Of a stretch of DNA of 26,034 nucleotides, positions 1-7,150 are shown piece by piece. Both the position numbers and the translations under genes were made by a program. The stretch comes from a virus, in IMG/VR virus record IMGVR_UViG_3300042567_000521, positions 1 to 26,034 of that record. One strand, written 5' to 3'. The notes beneath the pieces were generated by a model, which did no database searches, had not been told where the DNA came from, and saw only the letters and a program-made list of their open reading frames with translations. The first letter of the stretch is position 1; each line of letters starts with the position of its first letter.

Positions 1-1215
1 GCTGGTGGAACTCATGGTGTACCTGCCTGGTGTTGAAGCATCAGCCGGCAACACAATGGGTGTGCCATACACTTCAGGTCGTAAGAGATGACTCACATAC
101 TGTGTGGGCACAGCCTCTTCTATGCCCTGCACCACTATCTGACGATGCAGCCATGCTGTCTTTTCATATGGATCCCAGTACATGAGACTAATCACTGTTT
201 TGTCGTTGACCAGGCCCAGGTCCAGTGCTATGACTCTGCTGATATTACGCATTTCCTGGAATGGTATGTCTCCAGTCTTGTATGTGGGCCATTGTCGTAT
301 CTGGAACACAGCACCCTTGCCCATGATGGGCTTGCCTTGTATGCGAGCATCGCGTTCGTGTGGCAGGTAGTCGCGTTCCAACTGCTGGCGTGTGCTGTGC
401 AGCAGGAATGGTTCGCCCCAGGGATCGTATTCTGGCACATCGTCCCATGATACACGAATGTAATCATAACCTTCTTCCCGATTCCAGAACTTTGATACCA
501 GGCCATTTAGACCTTTGAGTGGTGTGAAACTGCACATGACCATGCCTTGTGTGGTGGCAGTGCGAGTCACAATCTCACTGAAGAAATCATCCGGTGGCTG
601 CTCATCAAACACAGCAAGATTCAGTTTGAAACCTTGCAGTTGACGCACTTCTTGTGTGTAGTTGGCAAACAGCAAATAACTTTTGCCGCCTGTGACATGG
701 CGTATTTCCACACCTATGCAGTTGGCACCATCCGACCGCATGGTGTCCTGATCAATGGCGTCTCGGGGTATGGCACCAGACCCAATGTTTTCCTTGAGTT
801 TGACATCGGGTGTGCCCAGCAGTTCATTCTGCAGCACCAAGGCCACTTGACTCCAACCTTCTCCTGCTACCATGGCAGTGATGGGACGATCATAACGCTT
901 GCCCGCCCACCAGTCAGGATAGATTCCTGTCAGGTGCATGGCAGTTTCGTAGCAGGTGCTTACTGTTTTACCAATACGGTTGGCTGCCAGGATGCCTCTA
1001 CGATCGCTTTGGGTGGTGAAGAATGCTTTTTGGTGTTCAAACGGTCTGAAGTATCGCAGGGCATTGTATCGCATGTCGTCGGCCACAGTGATGGCCAGGT
1101 CGCGAAACTGTTCCTGTGTGTTGTGATCAAACTGTGCAAGACTGGCAGGCTGGAGATTGTGGTCATCGCATACACTTCGCACAGCACGCCGCATGAGCAC
1201 TGTGGGATCAATCAC
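1..1215 (-). CDS. terL: Terminase large subunit (partial, 3' end outside the window)
   Basis: This is the ATP-driven DNA packaging motor with a headful or cos nuclease. I translated the open minus-strand frame by hand; it stays open to base 1, so the C-terminus is missing. Counting from the GTG at 1215, the Walker A motif ANRIGKT is at residues 78-84. Walker B (LAVFDE) is at about 200-205, followed by the coupling motif FTPLKG at 230-235. The start of the RNase H-like nuclease domain is visible as ALDLGLVND, with its first metal-binding Asp at 332. The order is classic for TerL of T7-like and many environmental phages. The start is uncertain: GTG 1215 overlaps the stop of the glycosyltransferase by 8 nt and has a GGTGGT stretch upstream. 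Alternatives are GTG 1251 and ATG 1194. Tight overlap implies co-translation with the upstream modification genes. Confidence 0.93.
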   Translation of the reverse strand, partial: MIDPTVLMRRAVRSVCDDHNLQPASLAQFDHNTQEQFRDLAITVADDMRYNALRYFRPFEHQKAFFTTQSDRRGILAANRIGKTVSTCYETAMHLTGIYPDWWAGKRYDRPITAMVAGEGWSQVALVLQNELLGTPDVKLKENIGSGAIPRDAIDQDTMRSDGANCIGVEIRHVTGGKSYLLFANYTQEVRQLQGFKLNLAVFDEQPPDDFFSEIVTRTATTQGMVMCSFTPLKGLNGLVSKFWNREEGYDYIRVSWDDVPEYDPWGEPFLLHSTRQQLERDYLPHERDARIQGKPIMGKGAVFQIRQWPTYKTGDIPFQEMRNISRVIALDLGLVNDKTVISLMYWDPYEKTAWLHRQIVVQGIEEAVPTQYVSHLLRPEVYGTPIVLPADASTPGRYTMSSTS

Positions 1216-1939
1216 GGGGCACCACCAGACTGGGTCCAATGCCCTTGACACTGTGCCAGTTATAACTGGCTGGCCAGCGGCTGTTGATCAATCTTGTTTT
1301 CATCAGTTTGCCAGTATTGGTCAGAGTGATGCCTGGATAACTTGTTGCAATGCGTTGTTTGGCAGCAGCATAACGCTCACGGCGTTGCTGTTGCGTTTTA
1401 AAGATGGTGCTGGAGTGTCCTGTGTTCCGCATCACAAGATTCATGCAGGTGGCCACACGCTGATGATCCAACAGTTGTTCAATGCACCAGTCCATGTCTT
1501 CTAACACATCTGTGGGATGATTCCAATACTGACCACCAGTGTTTCTATGGAACACAAGACAACCTATCCAGTAGTTTCTTAGGAACACCCAGTTGTGCTG
1601 AACCACTGGATTGTTCAATGTGATGTCCACTCTGTGATGTATGTTGTTCATAACACCAAAACTGGTTATTTCTTTATCAATCTTGTTCAGCAACGCACTG
1701 GGATCACGCAAAAACTCTTGTGCCTGTCCTCTTGCTGTGTCAAACACAATGTCATCATCAGCAATGCAGATCCAGGCACGGTCACTGGCATAGAAGTCTC
1801 TGAGAATACGATTGCGTCCAGCACCTGGTGGTTGATCAGTGTTGTCATGATACACTGGTTCCCAGCCTTGTGATCGCCAGAATTGATCCACCACAGCAGT
1901 GTCTCTATGCTGTGTGGTTAGGATGTCTACACGCATCAT
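1208..1939 (-). CDS. GT-A fold glycosyltransferase, possibly DNA-modifying
   Basis: The 243-aa product looks like a GT-A (family 2-like) glycosyltransferase that transfers a sugar from a nucleotide-sugar donor. The N-terminus is a Rossmann-like strand (RVDILTT) and is followed by GAGRNRILRDFY at about 39-50, a donor-binding type segment. An acidic metal-binding triplet ADDD is at 60-63, and a family 2-type ED.DW motif is at 147-151. The start ATG overlaps the methyltransferase stop as ATGA, and its own stop overlaps the probable terL start. Lying between a DNA methyltransferase and the packaging ATPase, it could glycosylate a modified base of the phage DNA. Phage GT-A enzymes that do this are known, but the substrate here is inference. 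Glycosylation of a virion protein or the host surface is an alternative. Confidence 0.68.
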   Translation of the reverse strand: MMRVDILTTQHRDTAVVDQFWRSQGWEPVYHDNTDQPPGAGRNRILRDFYASDRAWICIADDDIVFDTARGQAQEFLRDPSALLNKIDKEITSFGVMNNIHHRVDITLNNPVVQHNWVFLRNYWIGCLVFHRNTGGQYWNHPTDVLEDMDWCIEQLLDHQRVATCMNLVMRNTGHSSTIFKTQQQRRERYAAAKQRIATSYPGITLTNTGKLMKTRLINSRWPASYNWHSVKGIGPSLVVPRD

Positions 1940-3378
1940 TCGAACAAACCTGTGGCCTGCAATGGATGAGTGTGAGCATACCAGGCCTCAATGCGTTTGC
2001 GAGCAATATCAACATAAGCAGGATCTAACTCGCAGCCAATGTATTCATAGCCCAGTTCCACAGCAGCACAACCTGTTGATCCAGACCCGTTGAATGGATC
2101 CAGCACGGTGCCACCTGGTGGGGTGATCAGGCGGATCAGATATTTCATTAGTTCAATGGGTTTGACCGTGGGGTGGTTGTTGCCTGTATTGTGTGTAGCA
2201 GGATCGCTGGTAAATGTTTGTGTATTACCATTTTTATCAACTAAACCAGTATTGATTTTATTTTCAGCACGAATCTTTTTAATCACATCATTGAGTCCGT
2301 GTGTGTATATCTCACCTAAACTTGGCACAAATGCTTTGTTGCCACTTTTGATTTTATTGCCTTCATGATCCACAAAGTATCCACCAATGCTGGCCAACAT
2401 TTGTTCTTGTGTTTCGGGTGTGTCAAATCCCACATGTCTCTCCCGTCGGCCGACCTTGGGACAGTAGAAATACTTCTGATATGGTTCAGCAATCTCACCC
2501 AACACATTGCTGGGGAAGCGGCCTTCTGGCAAATCCAGCACTGGATCTACCTTTCGCTTGATTGCCTTATAGCCCACGCCACCATCAAACATACCAATGT
2601 TTTCACCATCCGCAATCTTGGCTCGCTCCATGGGACCACGCTTGTTGTTTAGATAAGTGTCAATATCGCTTTTCTTTTTCTTTTGATTTTTGTATTTCTC
2701 TACTGGTTGCTCACTGAAACCCACTCTGCTCCAACCATTCTCACCGCCACTGGGCTTGTCATCTTCACTTTCAAATGGCACACGAGTGGCATCAATGTTG
2801 AGGGCACCCACACCCCATTGTTGGCAGTTCTTGGCTATGCTGAGTTTGATAGGCTTGCGGGCCAGGGCAATGGGTTCGTGTGCTGGCTTGAGTGCTGTGC
2901 CCCACCCTTCCCAAACTTTGGCTTCAGGGTCAGTGCAGACTATCTGCCCTTGTTCAGCAGATTCATCCCAGGCTTTGGTTTTATCTTCGCCACCACCAAC
3001 TCTGGGTAGATTACTTTTATGTGCTTTGCGTTCTTCAACACCAATTGTGCGTTGTATTGATCTGCCCACATCTTGTGATTTGGGAAAGCCCGAACTGTAG
3101 ATCCACATGATCTGATCACGGATCTCAAAGCCTGCTGCCTCCAGTGTCACAGCAAGATGGTGATAGGTTCTGGCTGCTGAGAACGCCAGGATGTGGCCGC
3201 CAGGCTTGAGCACACGCAAGCACTCCTGATATGTCTCTAACGCACCTGTGTTGGCGTCCCAGGCCTTGCCCAGGAAGTCTATGCCGTAGGGTGGGTCGGT
3301 CACAATGGCATCTATTGAGTTGTCCGCAAGAGTTCGAAGGGCCTCACGGTTGTCACCCTGTATGATTTGATATTTCAT
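1936..3378 (-). CDS. Beta-class DNA methyltransferase (N6-adenine or N4-cytosine)
   Basis: This 480-aa enzyme transfers a methyl group from S-adenosylmethionine to an exocyclic amino group in DNA. The catalytic motif IV, TDPPYG, is at residues 27-32. The SAM-binding motif I, DPFNGSGSTG, comes near the C-terminus at about 427-436, just after HPTVKP at about 402-407. That motif order defines the beta class. The middle, roughly 100-390, is long and variable and may hold the target-recognition region. I chose the ATG at 3378 because the family N-terminus (MKYQIIQGDNREAL) begins there, 4 nt after the upstream stop. The reading frame is open further upstream to 3450, but that would overlap the neighbouring gene heavily. 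DPPY alone does not separate N6A from N4C. No cognate nuclease is adjacent, so it is probably a self-modifying orphan that protects phage DNA. Confidence 0.92.
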   Translation of the reverse strand: MKYQIIQGDNREALRTLADNSIDAIVTDPPYGIDFLGKAWDANTGALETYQECLRVLKPGGHILAFSAARTYHHLAVTLEAAGFEIRDQIMWIYSSGFPKSQDVGRSIQRTIGVEERKAHKSNLPRVGGGEDKTKAWDESAEQGQIVCTDPEAKVWEGWGTALKPAHEPIALARKPIKLSIAKNCQQWGVGALNIDATRVPFESEDDKPSGGENGWSRVGFSEQPVEKYKNQKKKKSDIDTYLNNKRGPMERAKIADGENIGMFDGGVGYKAIKRKVDPVLDLPEGRFPSNVLGEIAEPYQKYFYCPKVGRRERHVGFDTPETQEQMLASIGGYFVDHEGNKIKSGNKAFVPSLGEIYTHGLNDVIKKIRAENKINTGLVDKNGNTQTFTSDPATHNTGNNHPTVKPIELMKYLIRLITPPGGTVLDPFNGSGSTGCAAVELGYEYIGCELDPAYVDIARKRIEAWYAHTHPLQATGLFE

Positions 3379-3382
3379 ACAG

Positions 3383-3694
3383 TTAGGCCTGTGTAGGCCA
3401 GTTGAGTCGAACCTGGTCCATTGACCATAATGCTGTGGCCAGGCTCTCAATCTCTGCGGCAGTGGCTGGCCAGGTGTGAGGCACGCTCAAGTCAGTGCCG
3501 TCGGGCTTGAGCAAGCAGTGTTGCAGGCGTTCTGAGATCAGTCGCATTGAGTGTTCAATGTGGCCAGGAAAGCGTAGGGTAAATGCTTCACGGTTCACAG
3601 CGTTGACTTTCTGCATGATCTTGGTTTCATCCACACGCCGTGTTTCCACTGCGGCATTGATCATGCCATCACGAATGGTGTGGTCTGTGGTCAT
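3383..3694 (-). CDS. Hypothetical protein, 103 aa
   Basis: No family recognised. The product is a small soluble protein with a His/Arg-rich, probably helical first half and a mixed C-terminal half (ATAAEIESLATALWSMDQ), with no signal or membrane segment. The ATG at 3694 overlaps the stop of the 262-aa gene as ATGA, and the methyltransferase begins 4 nt after its TAA, so it is translationally coupled in the operon leading to terL. Accessory roles to the methyltransferase or to packaging are both possible, but nothing in the sequence decides between them. Confidence 0.75.
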   Translation of the reverse strand: MTTDHTIRDGMINAAVETRRVDETKIMQKVNAVNREAFTLRFPGHIEHSMRLISERLQHCLLKPDGTDLSVPHTWPATAAEIESLATALWSMDQVRLNWPTQA

Positions 3695-4479
3695 GCTTCA
3701 AGGTCCCAGGGGTTCTGTGCTGCCTTACGGTCCAGACTCAAGAAGTCTCGGTCAATGTATTTGATCCACTGGTTGGTGTTGTTGTACTTCATGGTCTGCA
3801 TCATGGCCTTGAGTCGTCGACCCACTGTGGTCATGCTGCCGTCTTCACGCTGCACAATCTGTTCACCTGTGCGTGGATCCACCCACTTGATGATCTCGGG
3901 TCTGATGCGACCAAACTTGTCCATCTTCTCACCGTGTGGTCGGGGTTCAATAGGTCCCAGCACTTCGTAGGTGATGCAGCCATTCTTGTACTTGCGGAAT
4001 GTGCAGTGCATTTTGACACCTTTGGCATGATACTCTGGATCCGAGTGTGGCACAAATGCCGTGAAGAATTCGTTCTGCAGCGTGTCGCGGTGTGGAATCT
4101 CTGGATCTCTTGGTGGCAGTTCTTTCATGGGCTCTTCTGGCACCATGTCCATCTTGTCCAGGTAAGGGTTGCCTTCTCCTATAAACTTGGGATCCACTGG
4201 CTCACCGTTGAGCACATCCATAGCCACTTGGTACTTGAGTTTGTTGGCACGACCTTTGAGGTTCAACACAGCACCAGTCTGATCAAACACAAAGCGTTCA
4301 AGGTCAGTGGCAGTGGGAAAGTCAGTCATTAGACCTTCGATGTCAAAGTCCGGGGCTGTGGCCACACGAACTGTGTTGATGTCTCGTTCTGCTTTGGGGG
4401 TTCTGGGTTTTGCGGGCACTGCTGCTGCAGGTGCGTCTTCCCAGATGTTGTCTGCGGGTGTGGGTGTGGTTTTGTTCAT
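3691..4479 (-). CDS. Hypothetical protein, 262 aa
   Basis: Not recognised. The N-terminus (residues 1-35) is rich in Pro, Ala and Thr and probably disordered. The rest is charged and mixed alpha/beta without hydrophobic segments, containing a compact block around residues 150-200 (MHCTFRKYKNGCITYEVLG). The ATG at 4479 has a good ribosome site (AAGGA, 7 nt upstream). It is the first gene after the terminator at 4504-4534, so it may be the head of the unit that runs through the methyltransferase, glycosyltransferase and terL, fed by read-through or by an unseen promoter. The stop overlaps the next start as ATGA. Confidence 0.8.
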   Translation of the reverse strand: MNKTTPTPADNIWEDAPAAAVPAKPRTPKAERDINTVRVATAPDFDIEGLMTDFPTATDLERFVFDQTGAVLNLKGRANKLKYQVAMDVLNGEPVDPKFIGEGNPYLDKMDMVPEEPMKELPPRDPEIPHRDTLQNEFFTAFVPHSDPEYHAKGVKMHCTFRKYKNGCITYEVLGPIEPRPHGEKMDKFGRIRPEIIKWVDPRTGEQIVQREDGSMTTVGRRLKAMMQTMKYNNTNQWIKYIDRDFLSLDRKAAQNPWDLEA

Positions 4480-4503
4480 GTCATATCCTTATCTAAACAA
4501 ATC

Positions 4504-4534
4504 AAAAAACTCCACACACCCTGTGCGTGTGGAG
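4504..4534 (-). terminator. Rho-independent terminator after the 107-aa gene
   Basis: On the minus strand an 8-bp perfect stem (CTCCACAC/GTGTGGAG, loop 9 nt, bases 4510-4534) is followed directly by six T (4509-4504). It sits 12 nt after the stop of the 107-aa gene and before the 262-aa gene. It separates the small virion-type genes from the modification/terL genes. Confidence 0.85.
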
Positions 4535-4545
4535 TGGGCGGTCAA

Positions 4546-4869
4546 TCAATAACCAGAAGTGGCACCATTGGCACCACGGCGGGCTGCACCACTGCGTTGT
4601 GGCCGGCCAGCATTGCCTTTTGTGGGTCCGCGTCCAACATTGGTGTTGGCGTGCAGCCCTTCCACGGTGGCGTCGCGGAAGCCTCGCATGCCCTGACCTC
4701 TTGCGGCCACAGCATCTGTGATCATGTTGGCCAGTTCAGCCTTTTCGCTGCCTGACTTGGCCTTGGCAGCCATGAAGTCTGCTCGCTTGCTGGGTGTGCC
4801 AGCATTGCCTGTTTGTGGGCCTCGGGCTTGATTCACTGCCTTGGCATTGGGGTTCTTTGTTGAAATCAT
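4546..4869 (-). CDS. Small Gly/Arg/Ala-rich basic protein, 107 aa
   Basis: Function unknown. The protein is low in complexity and basic. A nine-residue motif occurs near each end, RGPQTGNAG at 16-24 and RGPTKGNAG at 80-88, flanking a helical middle (residues 28-58, KRADFMAAKAKSGSEKAEL). Such flexible basic proteins in phage structural operons are often nucleic-acid or capsid associated, but that is inference. The ATG at 4869 has a clear ribosome site (AAGGAAAAC). It is the last gene before a strong terminator. Confidence 0.72.
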   Translation of the reverse strand: MISTKNPNAKAVNQARGPQTGNAGTPSKRADFMAAKAKSGSEKAELANMITDAVAARGQGMRGFRDATVEGLHANTNVGRGPTKGNAGRPQRSGAARRGANGATSGY

Positions 4870-4879
4870 TTTGTTTTCC

Positions 4880-5233
4880 TTATCGGTTTAATCCGCCAGT
4901 GATGGCAATGTTGGCACTGCCGCCAACGGCAAATGTGCCAGCGATCAGAGCATTGCCAGTGATCTGACTCAGACCTGGTGCATCTACCACAAACATCATT
5001 GACTGCTGTGGCAGCAAGAATGGTCCTGCAAAAGGACTGATACTGGAAAAGTATTCTGTGGTGCCAATGTTGAAATAGCAGCCATTGACATTGCTGGTGT
5101 TTGTGACAAGAAATGTGTCTGGCCAGTTGTTGTCGTCCAATGCTGGCAAATTTGTAGCGTTTAGAGTCAGATCTAAACCTTCAGCCAGCACAGTGGGTGT
5201 GGTAGGAGTGAATGGTCCAATGGTGTCTGACAT
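4880..5233 (-). CDS. Putative virion surface/decoration protein B, 117 aa
   Basis: The product is a small beta-rich protein without Cys clusters or membrane segments. It aligns with the product of the adjacent upstream gene: both have a VTNT...NG block in the middle, then LPQQS, then a C-terminal block ending in A-GT-A/S...IT-G. The two are therefore tandem paralogues. The composition, rich in Thr, Ser, Asn and Gly, fits an immunoglobulin-like or jelly-roll fold as seen in capsid decoration or head fibre proteins, but the role is inference. The stop of the upstream gene directly abuts this ATG (TAAATG), so translation is coupled. Confidence 0.72.
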   Translation of the reverse strand: MSDTIGPFTPTTPTVLAEGLDLTLNATNLPALDDNNWPDTFLVTNTSNVNGCYFNIGTTEYFSSISPFAGPFLLPQQSMMFVVDAPGLSQITGNALIAGTFAVGGSANIAITGGLNR

Positions 5234-5599
5234 TTAGGCCACGCTTCCTTGAACAGTGATCACAGATGCTGTGCCATCCACAGCAGCGGCAAAGTACAAC
5301 GCTGCTGACGGTGTGGCCTGTTGTGTGGTATTGATTGATAGTATCACGCTCTGTTGAGGCAACACTGCAACACCTTCACCAGGTGTGCCCACCACAGGCA
5401 CAATTGCAGCAAGGTTGTCAGGATCCCAACCAGTGCTGACATAGATCACATTGCCATTCAAAGGCTCTGTGTTGGTCACCCACAAGGCACTACCATATGA
5501 GCCTATGAAATTGTTCAAGGCCACTGTGTAGTTGGTTGAGTCGTCGGCAATGTTTAGAAATTCTGTGCCATTGCCGTTGGGTCTAAATGCGGTTGTCAT
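5234..5599 (-). CDS. Putative virion surface/decoration protein A, 121 aa
   Basis: Paralogue of the next gene downstream, sharing the LWVTNT...NGN block near residues 39-51, the LPQQS motif near 80-84 and a C-terminal A-GTAS-ITVQG strand. It is Thr/Ser/Asn/Val-rich and predicted to be all-beta. Two such copies side by side suggest gene duplication of a virion surface protein, possibly for decoration of the head. No known family could be named with certainty. Confidence 0.72.
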   Translation of the reverse strand: MTTAFRPNGNGTEFLNIADDSTNYTVALNNFIGSYGSALWVTNTEPLNGNVIYVSTGWDPDNLAAIVPVVGTPGEGVAVLPQQSVILSINTTQQATPSAALYFAAAVDGTASVITVQGSVA

Positions 5600-5611
5600 T
5601 GTGAGTGGACC

Positions 5612-6076
5612 TTAGTATTGGCTCTTGGGACCGTAGTTGAAGTCGCTCTGACCGGCTGCTGTGCTGGGTCTGCTGCCTTTTGTGGTCTGTCCATAGCCTG
5701 GACCACCTGACTGACCCATACGGATCTTGTCTGGGTTGGAGGGCCGCTTTGGCATCACAGTGCCGCCTGGATTGCGAACCTGTGATCCACGGTTGATTGA
5801 ATCTCTTACTGAACCTTGTGCTGGCAACCGGGGAGTTGGGCTGGTTGGTGCTGCACGATTTGCGTCATGTGTGACACTGCGTGACAAGTTTTTGGGAGTG
5901 TCACATGAGCCGTCATTGCCTGTGCGATTGGGTGCCTGTGCTTTTTGTACCAAGCGACCATCGTTAGAATGACCACTCCATTGGTTCATCTGGTATTTGC
6001 TGCTGCGACTGACTTTCATTGACTGCATGCCATCAAAGTCCATGTTGGTGTCTGACTGTGTTGAACGGTTTTTCAT
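5612..6076 (-). CDS. Hypothetical disordered basic protein, 154 aa
   Basis: Unrecognised. The protein is strongly polar (Ser, Asn, Gln, Arg, Gly, Pro), without hydrophobic stretches, and almost certainly disordered. The C-terminal third has repeated Gly-Gln-Ser motifs. The ATG at 6076 overlaps the preceding TAA by one base (TAATG) and has an AAAGGAAAG ribosome site inside the previous gene. A linker or internal virion component is plausible. Confidence 0.68.
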   Translation of the reverse strand: MKNRSTQSDTNMDFDGMQSMKVSRSSKYQMNQWSGHSNDGRLVQKAQAPNRTGNDGSCDTPKNLSRSVTHDANRAAPTSPTPRLPAQGSVRDSINRGSQVRNPGGTVMPKRPSNPDKIRMGQSGGPGYGQTTKGSRPSTAAGQSDFNYGPKSQY

Positions 6077-6261
6077 TATTTCTTTCCTTTAGACGCGGAG
6101 TCTCGTTTCATTGTGGATGAAATCTTCTCACCCATCTTTTTCTTTTTGCCTGCCACAGCATACGCAATGGCCACTGCTTGTTTTACTGGTTTGCCAGCGG
6201 CAACTTCAGTGCGGATGTTCTTTTGGAACGCTTTAGGTGATTTAGATTTGTCTAATGGCAT
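6076..6261 (-). CDS. Small Lys-rich phage protein, 61 aa
   Basis: The 61-aa Lys-rich product has the pattern KSKSPKAFQKNIRTEVAAGKP.KQAVAIAYAV followed by a basic tail. This resembles a short uncharacterised family that is frequent in environmental phages (DUF6496-like, from memory). It is probably a nucleic-acid-binding or virion-associated peptide. The ATG at 6261 lacks a clear ribosome site but lies 11 nt after the terS-like stop, next to a TAAATA box. Confidence 0.7.
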   Translation of the reverse strand: MPLDKSKSPKAFQKNIRTEVAAGKPVKQAVAIAYAVAGKKKKMGEKISSTMKRDSASKGKK

Positions 6262-6267
6262 AATGTT

Positions 6268-6276
6268 ATTATTTAG
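6268..6276 (-). promoter_or_regulatory. TAAATA-type box at the end of terS-like gene
   Basis: The minus strand reads ACTAAATAA and overlaps the terS-like stop, 7 nt before the ATG of the 61-aa gene. The gene has no Shine-Dalgarno. The stop codon itself contributes TAA, so chance is a real alternative. Confidence 0.25.
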
Positions 6277-6644
6277 TCCTTGGCTGTTATACCAGTGATT
6301 TGGCGTATGGCTTCTGCAAAAGCAGCCTGCTTTTGTTCAATGGCCTCGGTTGATTCCACTGTGGTGACTTCTTGTTTGTCAGCAATCATCTTGTTCATGA
6401 ATGCTTTGTCGTAATCTCTCACACCGCCCCAGTCACTGCGAGCAATGGCACCCACATAGTTCCGGGCCAGCAACTGGTCATAGGTCTCACCAGATTGCAG
6501 TTCAATCTGTGCCATGAGGTCTTCAATCTTGATCTTGGTGGTTGATCCTTTGGGACGGCCACCGCCAGGACGATATCCACCGCGTGTGGGAGCCTTCTTG
6601 GTGTACACACGCTTCTTGGGTTGATCTGTTTTCTTATCCGTCAT
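6273..6644 (-). CDS. terS: Terminase small subunit-like protein
   Basis: The 123-aa product begins with a basic segment leading into GGYRPGGGRPKGS (residues 22-34), a hallmark of many phage small terminase and related DNA-binding proteins. It is followed by helices (IKIEDLMAQIELQSGETYDQLLARNY) and an acidic Gln/Glu-rich C-terminal helix suited to ring assembly. TerS recognises the packaging site and delivers DNA to TerL. The start ATG at 6644 is preferred over the upstream TTG at 6692, whose extension would translate through the terminator at 6666-6689. There is no Shine-Dalgarno, but TATAAGTA lies just upstream at 6650-6657. The separation from terL by nine genes is unusual, so the call is probable rather than certain. 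Confidence 0.65.
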   Translation of the reverse strand: MTDKKTDQPKKRVYTKKAPTRGGYRPGGGRPKGSTTKIKIEDLMAQIELQSGETYDQLLARNYVGAIARSDWGGVRDYDKAFMNKMIADKQEVTTVESTEAIEQKQAAFAEAIRQITGITAKD

Positions 6645-6649
6645 GCTAT

Positions 6650-6657
6650 TACTTATA
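6650..6657 (-). promoter_or_regulatory. TATAAGTA box upstream of the terS-like gene
   Basis: The minus strand reads TATAAGTA, one base off the T4 late core TATAAATA, 6 nt before the ATG at 6644 and 8 nt downstream of the terminator T run. It would restart transcription after the terminator and leave almost no leader. Confidence 0.4.
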
Positions 6658-6665
6658 CGGTCAAG

Positions 6666-6689
6666 AAAAAGCCCGCGGATTACACGGGC
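6666..6689 (-). terminator. Rho-independent terminator after the 121-aa gene
   Basis: The minus strand has a GC-rich 5-bp stem (GCCCG/CGGGC) with a 9-nt loop, followed by five T. It lies 23 nt after the stop of the 121-aa gene and just before the terS-like gene. Confidence 0.75.
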
Positions 6690-6712
6690 CAAAACCTATA
6701 AACAGGAAGGCT

Positions 6713-7078
6713 TTAGGTTTTTCTAATGCTTATGGTATCTACAGTAAAATCTGCGTCTGAATCACTGTGGTCTTCAAATGCAAGTTCTACCAACAGGTCA
6801 CGCACATTTTTGATTTGTCGCATGCTTGCGACCAGTGCGTTGTATTGTTTGATCAGCACTTTTTTTTTGCCAGGTGGGAAAGTTGGCTCACTATACCAAT
6901 ATCCAGAATACTCAAACTCATACACTTGCTTGCGACCTTCAAGTCTAGTCAGATCATCAGCAGTGTAATGTGTCATACAAAAGTCTTCTAACTTTTTGGT
7001 CCGTTGTTGTATCAGTTGGTCCAGGGAAATCAGTTTGACTGTGCCCTTTAAAACTTCAAATAAATCATTTTTGTCCAT
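6713..7078 (-). CDS. Hypothetical early-type protein, 121 aa
   Basis: No family recognised. The protein is acidic and Lys-rich, with a helical N-terminus (LISLDQLIQQRTKKLEDF), a Tyr/Phe-rich centre (VYEFEYSGYWYSEP, residues 52-65) and an Asp/Ser-rich tail. It is a one-gene unit with the best expression signals in the window: a near-consensus sigma70 promoter, a perfect AAGGAGG ribosome site 6 nt before the ATG, and its own terminator. That design suggests early, high-level expression from the host polymerase, for example of a host-takeover protein, although the activity is unknown. Confidence 0.8.
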   Translation of the reverse strand: MDKNDLFEVLKGTVKLISLDQLIQQRTKKLEDFCMTHYTADDLTRLEGRKQVYEFEYSGYWYSEPTFPPGKKKVLIKQYNALVASMRQIKNVRDLLVELAFEDHSDSDADFTVDTISIRKT

Positions 7079-7084
7079 TGTAAG

Positions 7085-7091
7085 CCTCCTT
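7085..7091 (-). promoter_or_regulatory. Strong ribosome binding site
   Basis: The minus strand reads AAGGAGG, a full Shine-Dalgarno match, with 6 nt to the ATG at 7078. It fixes the start of the 121-aa gene. A short palindrome TTGTT-T-AACAA (7093-7103) lies immediately upstream in the leader. Confidence 0.9.
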
Positions 7092-7112
7092 GTTGTTTAA
7101 CAATGTGTCACA

Positions 7113-7141
7113 AGTATAACGCAGAATGCATTCACTGTCAA
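7113..7141 (-). promoter_or_regulatory. Sigma70-type promoter for the 121-aa gene
   Basis: On the minus strand TTGACA (7141-7136) and TATACT (7118-7113) are separated by exactly 17 nt. The spacer contains a perfect 10-bp palindrome GAATGCATTC (7124-7133) that could serve as an operator. Confidence 0.88.
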
Positions 7142-7150
7142 TGTATTAGG

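Noticed and set aside
547-1248. Long plus-strand ORF of 233 aa
   Set aside because: It is antisense to terL, whose Walker, coupling and nuclease motifs are clear on the minus strand.
3379-3450. 24-residue N-terminal extension of the methyltransferase
   Set aside because: It would overlap the 103-aa gene, has no family similarity, and a well-placed ATG at 3378 matches the family start.
6645-6692. Upstream TTG start for the terS-like gene
   Set aside because: The extension would be encoded by the terminator hairpin of the previous gene.
6691-6721. AAAACCT...AGGTTTT hairpin as a plus-strand terminator
   Set aside because: Stem is AT-rich, the loop is 17 nt, and no plus-strand gene ends nearby.
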